Below, piece after piece: positions 8,567-22,444 of a stretch of DNA of 64,000 nucleotides (the stretch's first letter is position 1; each line of letters opens with the position of its first letter). The stretch is from Talaromyces rugulosus (lineage: Eukaryota; Ascomycota; Eurotiomycetes; Eurotiales; Trichocomaceae), in assembly GCF_013368755.1 (NCBI RefSeq), contig NC_049561.1, positions 1 to 64,000 of the forward strand, read 5' to 3'. Position numbers and translations under genes: made by a program. The notes below the pieces were generated by a model. That model made no database searches. It saw only the letters and a list, made by a program, of their open reading frames with translations, and was not told the DNA's origin.

Positions 8567-11500
8567 CTACATATGGCTTATGATTAAATTAGAATCCTTA
8601 CTGCTCTCAATATCTACCTATATTATATCATCAACCTATAAACACATCCACGTCATCTCTTCTACCAACCCACTACGCTCCTCTCCACGTTTTCTAAACT
8701 TCCACTGAAAATAACGAATTAACACGGCCTAATTCTCATAGAGGACCTCTCCCCCGGGTATCTATGCCAACCACCACTCCCATACTAGCTGGATCACCTC
8801 CCGCATCGATCCATACAATAACTGCATCATAATATATACCACCGTCTCTAAATATCGATATGCTTCTTTGGTACGCTAATATCCACTATAATTAACATAA
8901 ACCTATTATGAATATATCCACTATAGTAAATAATACTGAAAACATATCATATAATCCTTATATCTGTTCCTCCTATCTTCGCGTTGATTCCCAGTCATCT
9001 TGCAGATAGTCTTCTCAATCCATGCTACCATCTATTGGCCTTTGGCCCGGGAATATTAATATATAAAATGCTCACTAAGTACCTTATATATCACACAAAT
9101 CCAGCATTGTCCCACCTACCGGTCAAAATGTTTTTAGATAGAATCCATTGTTTGCGCCTTATATTTAATATATGATTGTAATTGCTCCTATAGCTTGTTA
9201 TATCCTCTTCATCAGGTATACAGCATTGTTACTATGGTGAATGTTTCACTTAACTTTCATTTTAGAGACCACGCTAGTGCTAGGACTAGTGATCTAGCCT
9301 AGATCTGAATCCACCTAGCTGATAATATGGCCGAAGTCTTACTCTGTGTAGTTGATGATATGGTCTACATCTTAATCAGTATGGCTGCTGCATAATATTC
9401 ATTACACGTTATTTTACTCTCCTTGTACTGTTGTTACTGGTACCCATCCACCTTTCTATCTAAATATGGATCAAACACGCCTTGTTGATATGGCTGATTA
9501 ATATACTGCTGTACCTGTTCTAATGCCCGCAATAATCCCGCATCTTGATTGGTCACTGGGTCCCCCCATCCACCACCACTACCGTCCAAAACCATCACCA
9601 CCGTGCTGTCCTGTTTATCTCGCCCAGCACACCTACTCTCCTGGGCATAATCCAACAATGATTGGGGACGCCCAATGTGGATCACATACTGGATGTTGGG
9701 GATATCAATGCCTATATCTAATGTACTGGTGGCCACAATGACGCCGCTGGATGTCTGTCAGAATATGCTCAACATCCCGGCTCAATCAATTATGTGGGAA
9801 TGGTATGTACTGTATCCCAATGCCTCCATGACCTGCTCTGTCTAGTGCCGGCTATTAGCATATACCATTATTTTGTTAGATGAATATCACAGGATCTCCT
9901 ATTTAATCCACGCCATGATGGCCGTTTCCACATCACCATGTCGGCTATGCTCCTGTGGCTGTGTAATATGGATTATCTAATATGCAATATTGTGACGACT
10001 GATACGCGTGTGGATCTAATATATGGTGCTGGGGGGGAAATACATCCACTGGCACAATCGCTCCTCGTTCTCTTAGGGTATTGTTGCTGTTAACAACAAT
10101 ATGGGGGCACGGTACCGGACTAACTGCCCCAACTGTGTTATTGACTTGCAGAAATTATACTAGTCATACAATACAATATGGTATTCGTCGATCATGATCC
10201 GGTCCAACTGGCCAGTGAACTGCTTACAATTTAAAAATGTACTGAATGTTTTATTATATACAGCAGACTTGGGCATAATTAACACAATCAATACACTATC
10301 AGCAGGTTATTAATTATTCTATACAACACATTGAATGTCTAATTCCATACATCAACACTGTAAATCATCTTATAACAACACTAATAGGATAATAACAACC
10401 ATCATGCCACCGCAGGCCATCCATACCAGCAACATGAACAACAAACTCTTGCTACCACCAATAGACATCACACCAATAACCAGGCTCTGTCCTTGGATCA
10501 TGGCCTACACAATCTGCTTCTATAGCCCACAAAATATAGCATCTAGTCCCATCATATTGTGCAACGCCTGATCAATATCCATATGCTGTATCCGCTACTA
10601 CCGTTCCTCCCAGCTGCGCTGCGCCTTATCTGTAAACTATAATATGCTAGATACTAGGAGCATACTAAATAGATCAGTATCTAGGTCAAATAGCAGCTAA
10701 TATAATATAAACCCTAACCATATATACCAATCCTGACTGTTACCACAATATTATTCTTATATAGACACCATAACACCAAACAACTCACAGCTCTCCCAAA
10801 CATATATACCACCAGCCATATATAAATCATACCCAGCCTAACAATCAGCAGCATCAACCAACAATTACACCTCATCCATAGCCTCAAAGTCGTCTCCATC
10901 ATCCACCACAAATCAATATTTATTACATAAATACCGCCAGCTGATGGCAATCGCAACCTCACAATATAATGCAATATGCAATGATTAACCACACAATCCC
11001 ATAGCACTCTCACGCTGCAATATGTATCGTAATCATTCAGAATTCCATTTCACTTAATGTGGGTGGGCGGTCCAAATATAGCTAGACACCTGATCCCATT
11101 AATATATATTTCCACTAACCACCCACTCAAACAGCTGCACCAACCACAAATACCACACTAATAACTCACCCACCTCGCGTGGTAAATATCAATGGATAAT
11201 CTTAACGTCGCCACTCAATTAGTAACCCTTGTAGTACTGCGCGACCAATACCACCATGCCATCCTCGATAAACATATTACGGATCCCACCCATAGGACTG
11301 TTCTCGTGCCAGATGCTTAATAACTCAGGGGCCCACGCCGGTTAACCCCATATAAACTAGATAGCCACCAACAACTTCTCTAAAAACGCAGTAATCCAGT
11401 TCTAATACGCCATCCATCACGCCAAATAAAACCCTTACCTGTCGGCCTAGATGAATCAACACCGCATAGCTAGGTCCTAACAGATTCAATACCATATCCA

Positions 11501-13579
11501 ATACTCCCTATCCACAGGCCATTACGTTCAGGTGTCCTATAAAAAACTCTATCATATCTAATTATTACTAAGGTCATTATATAAACAGTCCTATAGAATA
11601 GCTAACATGGCGTCAGACAGGCATCCTAATATATCGTCAATCAATATCCGCCACATATCCTGGACCACCACATGCACCATACCACAAAACTTATTTATAG
11701 TAAACTACCAGTCCTTATAACATAACTCATCCCCATTCTGCCACTATACATAGCCAGCGCTGGTCATATTATAATAGATCTTCAACCCATATATGCGCAA
11801 ATCCAACATCCATTACATAGGGCCTTGCAATCCACACACCATAAACCAATCTATCATCTGGATCACCCACTGCAAACATCCTTTGCAGCCTAGCAAACTA
11901 GGTGACGGCGATCCACCATATGCGCTGTCCCAATCCATATAGTCCATAGAACTGGGCAACTCGGCCGCATCCTCCTCCTCAGGCTCATTACTCAATTCAA
12001 CAGCTTTCTTCACTACCATAAACCGCGCGACCTTGATCACTCACAATAAAATGGGCAGATAATCCTCAAATATACAGAAACCACCCTCACAAACCCCTAA
12101 TACGGCTGCAGCACACACTAATACGCTGTCATACTCCTGTCAGATAATACACTAATTCAACAATTCAATACAAAAATCCAAACACGCCCGCTCCACAGAG
12201 CTCAATAACAGCACAATAATATTACTGGCTTCCTCCTCATTCTCCAAAGGGCACTCAATATCAAATATAGCATCCACATTAACCATTCTCCCTATAGCTA
12301 TCTCCTCCATCATCTTCTCTATCCCGTCACTCCTATCATTGAAAAAATCGGGTTCATTGCTGTCCACAGACAACGAATCAATCGACATAGTATCTCTCTC
12401 CTCCTCCTCCTCCTCCTCCTCCTCCTCCTCCTCCTCCTCCTCCTCCTCCTCCTCCTCCTCTTCCTCCTCTTCCTCTACCCACGGTGCCCGCGTGGCCCCG
12501 GATCGCGTGATCACCTTACCCTTACTCACCTGGCAAGTGGATAGAATCCACACCGCGTCGACCAACCGCTCCCATGCCATGCACTGTCGTCGCATGAATC
12601 AATACAGGAGACTGGTCCACTCATGCGGCTGCTGCATACACCAAAAAAACATCAACATCTCCTGCCACAGCCACACCTACTTCACAATTGACTCCTCATC
12701 CTAATACACCTCTAACAGGGTATACCACATCTGATACTACTCAGTCCAAATAGCTTCCAACCACACAAACACCCCAATCTGGTGAATCACAGACAACTAG
12801 CTGATCGTGGCCAACCACACCATAGCCATCCAAATAACGTAGACTTCCAGCTCAATAGACAGCTGGCCATCAATATCCACGAGGGATAGGCTCACACTCT
12901 GTATCAAATCAGAGATGTTGAACTCCCCCAAATACTTCACCCACTTGGTTCACTATAACCACAGGTTGGCCTCGTTGACCTGGCTGGCCTAGATCTTCCA
13001 ATCTGTGGCCTCCTACACACTGTGCCAATGCGCCTGTATGTTCTAGATTAACGTCTCACATATATCACCATTAAGGACCACAGCTTCATCCATCTCAGGA
13101 ATAATCACAAAATACTGCAAGTTAGCCTTAACAGGAAACAACCACTGACATTAAACAAAACAGCATACCTAATCCTACTTATACTGAATCTGTTTCTGCT
13201 CCATATAGATAGGTTGTCCAATCTTTCGGATCCAGAACCACTGATGATACTTGATCCAATACTGCCACATAATAGACATAGTAATATATATGTATTGACA
13301 CGAATGGGAACTCAATTAACATCAATATCTATCAATAGACACGACCAACTGTTAGATCACTGTGGTCCAGATAACCAGGATATTCAACTCGATCAGGTCA
13401 TGCGCGATGTTAGGCCATGTACAAACATCATTGGCCAATGTAACGCGCATAATAGTGGACACATAATAGTACACACGACGCAAATACATTTCAATCTAAC
13501 TAGGCCACACGGCATGGTGACACTCCTGGCATACCACAATAAGAAACTTCTCTAATTGCTTGAAAAACGTGTTATACAT
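8567..13579 (-). pseudogene. TLH-I copy B, RIP-inactivated helicase
   Basis: Colinear with copy A from its stop codon (2148) to its upstream ATG (7133). The total length difference is 27 bp, which the longer Glu tract accounts for (about 27 Glu codons near 12397-12474 against 17-18 in A). Elsewhere I see transitions but no net indel. Fragments remain open, for example the motif VI region at 9434-9736 (DYAQES.CAGRDKQ) and the acidic segment at 12152-12595. Numerous TAG, TAA and TGA codons interrupt the rest. At two sites it keeps the sense codon that copy A lost near the N-terminus. Confidence 0.92.
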
Positions 13580-14130
13580 GATAATAATAATGAATTGCCC
13601 TGGTAAATGTGATAAATACTAATGCTATCTATAATAGTAATGGTAATCTGTAGTATAAACAATATATAATTATATATAACTATGTCTTAATATGTTAGAA
13701 CCCCTGACGATCTGTCATGGCGCGCACGCGATATATCCTGGCCACTAGTGTCTGTTGCACCCTAACCAAAACAACCTGAAAAACCTGTCCTTTTCAATTA
13801 ACTATGATAGCGGCATAATAACTTGAATATCACTTATTCTCCAGTGATGAGCGATTTAATAGTATGAAAATAACTGGTCTAATTTTAAGGGCAATCAGGT
13901 GATAAAACCTGATTGTAGTCTATAAAAGTTCATAATTATAGTCTATAACACTAACCCTAGATTTAACTAGCAAAAATAACCCTAAAATAGAGTTTGTGAT
14001 TGTAGTACAGTTCACTACACTCAGGTATTTTGGTTAGAGTTTGTGATTGTAGTACAGTTCACTACACTCAGGTATTTTGGTTAGAGTTTGTGATTGTAGT
14101 ACAGTTCACTACACTCAGGTATTTTGGTTA
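13580..14130. repeat. Right end of unit B with 3x47-bp repeat
   Basis: Upstream flank as in copy A, then three 47-bp copies at 13989-14129 ending attttggtta, joined directly to gggtaaccactgg. That sequence corresponds to base 175 of the telomeric T-rich zone. No telomere array lies at the junction. Confidence 0.9.
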
Positions 14131-15540
14131 GGGTAACCACTGGATTATACTCCTCGCACCATTATTGGTAACCCTAATCCTGACCATGATCAACCCTTCT
14201 TCCTAATCCTGACCGACACCCTTTCCTTTTATTTTCTATTTCTCTGTCTTTTTCTTCTGTATTGATACTGGTCCACACTCTTGGCGGTCTTTCTAACAAT
14301 CTCGAATCTGGCCCCATGCACTATTATTAGCAATCTTAACCCTAATCTTTTCTTTTTCTCTCCTTTTCTTTTCTTTTTCTTTTTCTTTTCTTTTCCTTTT
14401 CTTTTCCTTTTCTTGTCTTTTTTCTTTTTTTTTCTATTCCTTTTCTGTTCTTTGTCTTTCCTTTTCCTTCTCTATTCTTTTTCTTTGCCTTTTCTGTCTT
14501 GTTTCTTTCTCTCTTATATTCTTTTTCCTTTGTTTACTTTTTCTCTCTTTCTCTATCTTTTTCTGTTCTTTGTACTTTCGTCCTTCTCTTCTGGTTACTG
14601 TATATAATAACCTTTTTGCCAGTAAAATCATGATATTGTACCTCTTATATTATTATTAATAATCTGAACCCTGACTCTCTCCATTCTATCTCTGGTACGA
14701 TCATTGGTAATCCTAATCTTGACTGCACTGTATTACTACTTGGTCTATTTTTCCATTCTTTCTGCCTTTTCTATCCTTCCTATCTTTTCGGCTTTTTTGC
14801 TTTATCTACTTTCTTTATTATTTCACTTCTGTTCTTTTTCTTTATTATATATAACTACCTCTTGCTAGGATCACTGCCAGATTATACTCCTGGCACCATC
14901 ATTGATAACCTTAACCCTAATCTTTTCCTTTCCTTTTCCTGCCTGTCTGACCTTTCCTACTTTTTCAACCTTTCTAATTTTTTCTATCTTTCTGGTCTTT
15001 TCTACTTTTTATATTTTTCTTCCTATTTATGCTATTCCTATTCTTTCATTTCCGTCTTTCTTTTTTTTTTATTATATATAATTATTTCTTATGGGGATGA
15101 CAACTAGATTGTGCCCCTTGCACCATTATTAGTAACCCTAACCCTGGCCATTATGGGCCCCTCTCTCTAATCTCAACCGATATGTCATCCTCTCTCTTTT
15201 CTTTTCATCTTCTCCTCTGCTTCTTTGAACTCGTCATAACACTCTGCCGTCTCCCCAATGATGCCTTAATTGGGCCCTGTGTATTATCATGGGTAACCTG
15301 AACCCTGGCCTTGGACAATAATGTCCTTCTTTGCAACACTCTCCTTTCCTTTCTTTTTGGTCTTACCATTTCTTTTTCTCACTTTCTTTTAGTATTCTGT
15401 TATATATATATTATCTATGTCGATCTACATATATATATATCACTCTCTAGATTTGATATTCAAAATATATATCCCTTAGACTAGTTTATATTAATATCTC
15501 TAAATATATATAATCACCGAATAATACTCTTACTAAACTG
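14131..15540. repeat. T-rich subtelomeric zone of the TLH-II unit
   Basis: Aligns with 175-1560 of the window, including each caccattattggtaaccc-type motif, with scattered transitions. After about 15500 it diverges from the TLH-I layout, lacks the 37-bp repeats, and runs into the 3' end of a different helicase (TLH-II). The distal zone is thus shared between two unit families. No gene. Confidence 0.8.
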
Positions 15541-15599
15541 ATAAAATACCTGGATTATACACATGTATTCTATTCCACTCCATCAAACCTTCTGCCCTA

Positions 15600-16240
15600 A
15601 CCATGTATTAACCTGGTCCATATAGGTGATGTCAACACCATTATTACACATCCATATCAATACCAGATCAACATATACATCGGGCCCATATTTAATAACA
15701 CTAAATACCACAGAGATAACAATATCAAGAAACTGGCAATCACATCTATTCATCATATGTTATCCGCCCTGCCTATTGCTCTCAAACCGCTGGCATACCG
15801 CCTGGGGGACACCACATAGAAAATAACATAAATATAGGGCATATTTCCACTTATCACATATTACTTGGGTCATCGTTACAATCTCCTACCACACTTCATC
15901 CACATCAGCCTGCCGGCAATGCTCAATCCAATACATGAATATCTGGGGATCCGCCGTGGCCATAGAATATATAGAATATCGCTACATCTATACCGTTAAC
16001 TGCCGTTCCAATACATCGATCTTAATCACCACCTACACACACATGGACTGCCCCCGCTGGGCTATTCACCACTTCAACTGTTCCTAGACTATCTACGCTA
16101 TTAATGCCGGCTTCAACCTCGGTTTGGATATAGATGGCCGCCCTGGTGCCTGGCATTGATCGTACACTGTCTTATTGGCTATATACCCCTCACACCAGTT
16201 ATATGAATCCAAATATCTATCTAACACTATCTGTCAGCAT
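15600..16240 (-). pseudogene. TLH-II copy 1, 3' segment
   Basis: Decayed C-terminal coding sequence of a second helicase family (about 800 bp from the zone boundary to the hAT insertion). It includes a segment resembling the Cys/Trp-rich C-terminus of TLH-I (minus-strand reading of ccacacatggactgcccccg). No long open frame remains. The bases 16233-16240 (gtcagcat) are the target-site duplication of the hAT that follows. The sequence resumes at 20063. Confidence 0.65.
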
Positions 16241-19200
16241 TAGTCTTCCGCACGACCCAGTAAAACCCAGACCCAACCCAGACCCAACCCAGACTAGGTT
16301 GGGTTTTGGGTCAAACATGTCGACCCAGTAATGGGTCTAGGTTGAACTAGGTAACCTAGTACTGGACCTAGGGCCCCAAATTGGATTACAAATATAACAA
16401 ATATACTAAGAATTCTAATTGCATAACTTATGTATTTTATAATTATATTTTTAAGTATTTACTTTACAGATTTATTAAGAAAAAAAGTAAAAAAAAAGTC
16501 TTTATTTAAAATTTATATATTTAACTAATGATATTTAAATATATTATCTTCCTAGCTCTTACATTTCCGCTTTAATACCTATGTCTATGTATAGATTAAT
16601 AGTAATAATAGTGAGCCTGGACTATCTAGTTTAGTAGCAGATAAAGAAATTATATCTAGTCTTATATTCTCTATTTTATTCTCTAGTCTATTTTCTAGCT
16701 TATCCTCTTGCTCCTCTGTATTACTAATTAGATTGATCTTATCTTTATTAAGCTTCTCTTTTTTTTCTTCTTTTACCGCCTCAAGCTCATTCTATAAAAA
16801 GAATTTTTCAAAAAGCTTTGCTTCCTATATCTCTATATTAAATTTAGATATATAAAGAAATATCATCAACTCTTTAATTGTCTTAGTCTTCATTCTCCCA
16901 CAATAATAGTGACAAACATCTTAAGCAGTATTAAAGAGGCATTCCACTCCTACACCAATGGCTGGAAAGAAGAGCACATCTCACGCAAAGACAGCAATAG
17001 CTAGAAAGCAATATTAATGCTCTTTCTAAAAGATAAATGGCTTAATAAAAACAGTATCTAGTTTAAAATTATTAAACTAATAATATATAGATAGTAAATA
17101 ATTACTAACCACTATCAAGATATTAACTAATTTTATCAGTCATCACTCATAGCTATATATCCTTTCCATCAAGCATCTCCTCCAGCCTTGAGCTTGGTTA
17201 AGCTGCAGTGTGAAAGCTATATACATCCTAGCTTTGACTTTTTACTTACGCTTAGTATAGAATAAGGGCTTACTGAAAAACGTTATAATAGATATCTCGC
17301 CACTTCTGATCCCAATCACTAGAGAGAAAGAATCTAAATTTATTCACTGATGCAAGCATCATACTGACAATATAGATATACCCTTAAATAGTATCAGTTT
17401 GAGTATAGTACTTATTAAGCTTAGTCTGTCCAGCATCCAGTACATCCAGTATTTATTTCTTCCATAGGACATGCTTCTATTATAGCTATGTTTGTGATTG
17501 CTCAAGATAATTAAAAAGTTAATTATAAATCTTGAACATATAATAGACAGTAATGTCTTGAGTCTTTGATAACTAGGTTATATAATTAAAGAATAGCTTA
17601 GTGATACAAAGAAAATAGTTAATTTGGCGTTATTTATGCTTATTAAATAGTATCTCCTCATAGTCATACTCTGCATAAAATAAAGAGAAAATAGCACGTA
17701 GCCATTTAACCTAGCAAAGTATAAGAAATATAGAATTCTATCATATTTTTATATCTTGGATAAGAACAATCTTGATATTTATTATCTAAAGATTATAGAA
17801 TATCTCTTAGTGTTAGAGGCTTACATTTATATAAATTATAAGATAATATACTTTATTCAATATAGAAGAGATCTAATATTACTTTACATTCTTTTAAACC
17901 AGCCTAGACTAACTCTCTATCTACTTTATCTCTATAGATTCATTGGATAGAACTGCCTTAATCCAAACAAGAAGCTGATTAAGACTGAGCTGGATAATAT
18001 AGATAAAACATAGTATTCGTGTAATAATAACATCATTTAATAAAGCTTATTAGAGAGACACAGCTAATACCTTATTGTTTAATATATTATCTATGGTCAG
18101 CCCAAATACTCTATCTTCAATATTATTCTCTACCAAGGTTTCCATCAGAACACCACTTAAGTAAGACCCCATATATATACTGTGAAGTGGCTTAAAACCA
18201 AAAAGCACCTTACAATAAACCCAATCACTATCAATAAAATAACCAATAATCGCCATAAATGCCTGCAAGAATAGAGATGTCCAACAGTCAAGCGCAATAG
18301 ATATCTTTAAACCAGCAGGTAGCATACAAAGAACCTACTACTGCCAGTCTTTAACCAAGCTCTCTAATCAGCAACAGATTATATCAGTAGATAGGATCAC
18401 TAAAACAACAAGAGCAGAACACACTTTATAAATAATCTGCTTAAATAATAGATGCTCAATAAAATGGAATAGTAGCCAATTAAGAATTAGAAATTATAAG
18501 ATATCATCTTCCCAGTCCTTTTATAAAAAGGGTATATCTGCTGAAATTTCGCCTTAGAAAGACATATCATAGATTAGTATCTAAATATTATTTTATAATC
18601 TAAAATATACCTCTTTTTAGAGAAACTTTGTAATCTCTACCTTCTTTCCCTTTTCTAACTGTAGACACCCAGCTGTCTTCAGATGTTTCTAGATTATTAA
18701 TATACTGTGATACTGCGTTTTACTAGAACTATTTAGACTTAGAGAATAAAGATGCTCAAGAATCTTTTCATAACATTTATATATAACCTTTGGTGTGCCA
18801 TCTATACCCTCAGCAACCTGGTTATAGCTATTCCAAATCACTATATAGTAATATAAATCCTAATTAATCTTTCTTTTCTATCTATAGTCTGTCTGTAACC
18901 ACTAGTTAATAAACTCGTTATATAATATCTTATTATAGAGAATAAATCTATTCTAGCGATCAGGTCTAACATGTATTAAAGAAGAAAGAACAAGGAGATT
19001 ATCTAACCAGTAGAAGCTAGAATCAATTGTATAATAACTTGTAGATAAAGTAATTTATTACATTAAAAAAGATAAAAGATCATCAATATCTCTATTATAA
19101 AGTGACGATATGAAGTTGGAAAACTGGCTTTGAGACATGACAAAAGATATGTAAGCATCACAAAGAGAAGAGGTAAAAAGAAAATATAAATAACATATTA

Positions 19201-20054
19201 AGATAGAAAAGTACTATAATTAGAAAAATGAGAAAAATAAGAAAGTCAAGTTAATTGATATATTAGATGGAATGAATCTTTGTTTTTTTATTTATTGGTT
19301 TGGTATACTGATATTATATGGACCTAATACATTATCCCTATAATAACCCAGTAATAGCCTAAAGACAACCTAGAGAACCTAGTCAAGGCCCAGTCAAACC
19401 CCAGTTAAACCCTAATTCCTACCCCAGTTTCCCCAAACCTAGCCAAAAAAATTCATCCTATTCTACTTTCAAAGTTGAAACCTTCAACTTAAATATAGAT
19501 ATCTAGATATTCTAATAAGCGTCGGAATTATCAATAAAACAGTTTGATATTCTGATAACAGTAGAATATTTAAACAGTTTAATATATTCTAATATTCTTT
19601 AAAATATTTATTTAATTTATATAGAAATGTATAATATATAAATATATATTTAATATATATAACTACATCAATACAACGATAGATGCGTATTTTCCCACTA
19701 CACTGTAGATATAGTCTTTCCATATAGAACAAGGCATTGTAAAAGATAAGTAATAGTAAATTCGATATACCCTTTTTATATTTAAGAAATTCCTTAAAGA
19801 TTTTATTGATTTCTTAGTAGAAAGTATTCTATTTCAGTGTAAACATCAAAATAGGAAAAATGACGGCGTGTAATTTAAATAATTATACCATAATTTATAC
19901 TAGAACTAGGTTGAAATAGGTTATTTCTAGGTTTTCTGGGGCCTCAGTGACTGGGCCTGGGTTGGGCCTGGGTTATGAAGTTTCGACCCAGACCCAGACC
20001 GGGTTGGGTTTTGGGTCGTGACCTTCGACCCAAAATGGGTTATGCGGAAGTCTA
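16241..20054 (-). mobile_element. hAT transposon copy 1, RIP-inactivated
   Basis: 3814 bp, identical in length to the intact copy at 22445-26258 but in opposite orientation and riddled with C-to-T/G-to-A changes. Terminal inverted repeats start TAGTCTTCCGCACGACCCA at the left and (reverse) TAGACTTCCGCATAACCCA at the right. It is flanked by a perfect 8-bp duplication gtcagcat at 16233-16240 and 20055-20062, the hAT hallmark. The transposase start corresponds to 19136-19138. Only short frames survive, for example 18050-18325 (minus) covering the first catalytic-Asp region. Confidence 0.95.
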
Positions 20055-20062
20055 GTCAGCAT

Positions 20063-22436
20063 CCTGACTTCTAGAAATATCGCTGCATCATCTCTTTATT
20101 CTCCTGCTATCCACGCTCCTACTGTCCCTATCCGCGTCTCTAGACTGTCCGCGGTGCAATAATCACCACTTCACTGTCTTGCCTATCCTGTCTGGTACGC
20201 CTACTTTTCTGGCTGTAATCCCGCAATATGCTCAGCACATCGATGTGGATCACACACCACACAGCCAGGATGTTGATTTCTATCCCTAATGTGTTCGTCG
20301 CTACAATTGTGACCCCACTGGCCATCTCACTGAATGCCTGCAATGTCTGCCGCTTGGCCGCCTCAGCTATTTATCTATAGTATACCAACATCCCTAATAT
20401 TACCACTAATATGTCGATATTCCCTATTAACTCACAGTAAATAATCACCTTCTTTCCCTAAAAATGCCATTAGGCCTCCTGCTGTCGAATAAATGCCATC
20501 TATGTTGCTTTATCCGGCTCTATTGGCTCTACGCGGTATGTAATATTCGTCTGTGTCGTGTGTAGATTACAGTACTATTATACCACCACAGGCATCAATT
20601 ATAATGTCTGCAACAACTGGGCCTTATCAACCGCTGGCAATATCACTGTCAATATGACTATGGGGGTGCCTATGGTCATCAATCAGAATAACTTCTGCAT
20701 TTTGGGTCAAAAATCCGCCTGGCTGTCTAATATCATGTGGCATTTATTGATCATAATCTGGTCTAATTAGTTCTGGTCCTGCAATTAACCTAAATATAAT
20801 CAAAATCCTTTGTTAATAGCTAACTCAGGCGTCACTAATATAATGTGTGTGGTCTCAGGCAGTCAATAGGAATTCCACGGCACACATAATATCCTGGTCT
20901 GTTTGCACTCCTGCTGCATGTCTTGCCGCAATAACACTATAGATACCACTATAATCAATGTACTGGCCTGCTTCTACACTGCTAGTATTATGAATATTAT
21001 ACTTTTATCCCCACCGATGCCCATCACCACCAACATCTATAGCGCGCTGTCCATAATGGTCTTAATAGCAGCTGCCTACACGCCTTGAAACTATGCCATA
21101 AATCCTTTAATACAGGTTAATAATGGCTGAATGGCCGCCTGCCACATTACCTATTAATAGGCCATCTACCATACCTGGTTCTGCTCAGTAACCTGCTATC
21201 CACACTTCCCCCCAGCTCCCCGCGTCAATGAAAATCCTAAAAACCGGTACCATCGCTTACTAATCTACCAGAACTGCTCCTGCATTACCGCTAACATCCC
21301 AGCTGCTTGGTGCATCTCCCAGGCATATATCCCCTCAGCAATATGACTGCCATGCCCAGCCTACATATCAATCACCACATCCTCCATCATCCACCAACAT
21401 CCATCTTCATTCTCAGTGGCCTCCTCCTCATCATCATCAACCTCAAACCCAGCTATAGACCCTAAATATCACCACACAATCACAATCATGATCTACCGGC
21501 ATACACTGATGTTCAACCGCTCCTCTATACCCATCTCACTCTCCCGCTACATAGCCTATTTCATACAGTCCAACATCCATATCCGGCCATTCACCTCTTG
21601 CAGTGGCCATATGAACCCACTCCGCTCGGGATGCCCATACACCATAGTCTCAATGTGCCATTAAAATAGCATGACCAACCGCTGGAAATATATAAATAAC
21701 TCACCCACTGGCCGCGGCACATATCAATGAATGATCTTTGGCCACCTATTGATACTATACCCCTTGTGATATAACACTATAAACAATATCAACCCTTTCT
21801 TAATAAATTAATTATGGATACCGCCAAACTTGGTATTCTAATATCAGATACTCAATATCTTAAGTCCCTGCCTAGGGTCACCACCCGTCTAATGCTTCAA
21901 TATTAATATCTGTTCCTTACTCCATCCAACAGCCTGCATCTACTGTTGTACCTGCCTCTCTCACTATTACCCATCCAGCTGAATCCATTCCTGGCGCAAC
22001 CAGGGGATGTTCTAAATCTAGTGATATAACCACTATTAGTCATCTAACACCCACCAATTACAGGGATCCCAGGCATAATACTATCGGGGCTGGTCCTCAG
22101 CTATGTTGTCCTCCATGATGTCCCATGCGATAGAGGGTAACTGCTCGGCCTCTTCCAGCATTAATAATAATACTTCCTGTATCAAATACTCCCACATCTA
22201 GTTGACCAACCCGTGCACCATCTCCTGGAACTAATCCATGGTAAACTGGTAATGCTGGTACGTGATCTAGTCATCCTGCCACGCCACTAACCCATCAGTA
22301 GTGGTGTTATACTGGATCTTCAATCTATATATCCAGGCATCTAACATCCATTTTATCAGCATAGCTTCTATAGTGGTCATGAACCATATCACTATAGCCT
22401 ATAATAGGTTCAAACAATCCTTGGTCTCGGCTGTCT
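20063..22436 (-). pseudogene. TLH-II copy 1, middle segment (helicase core)
   Basis: Minus-strand remains of a RecQ helicase distinct from TLH-I. Positions 20140-20343 still read ATNTLGIEIN...DYSQKSRRTRQDRQ, equivalent to motifs V-VI. The motif II site near 20740 has lost its DE to transitions. Near 21323-21355 the minus strand reads AGH, eight residues, then Y, the same spacing as in TLH-I. It is colinear with TLH-II copy 4 at 41395 onward. It is interrupted on both sides by hAT insertions and by many stops. Confidence 0.85.
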
Positions 22437-22444
22437 CTTCTTAT

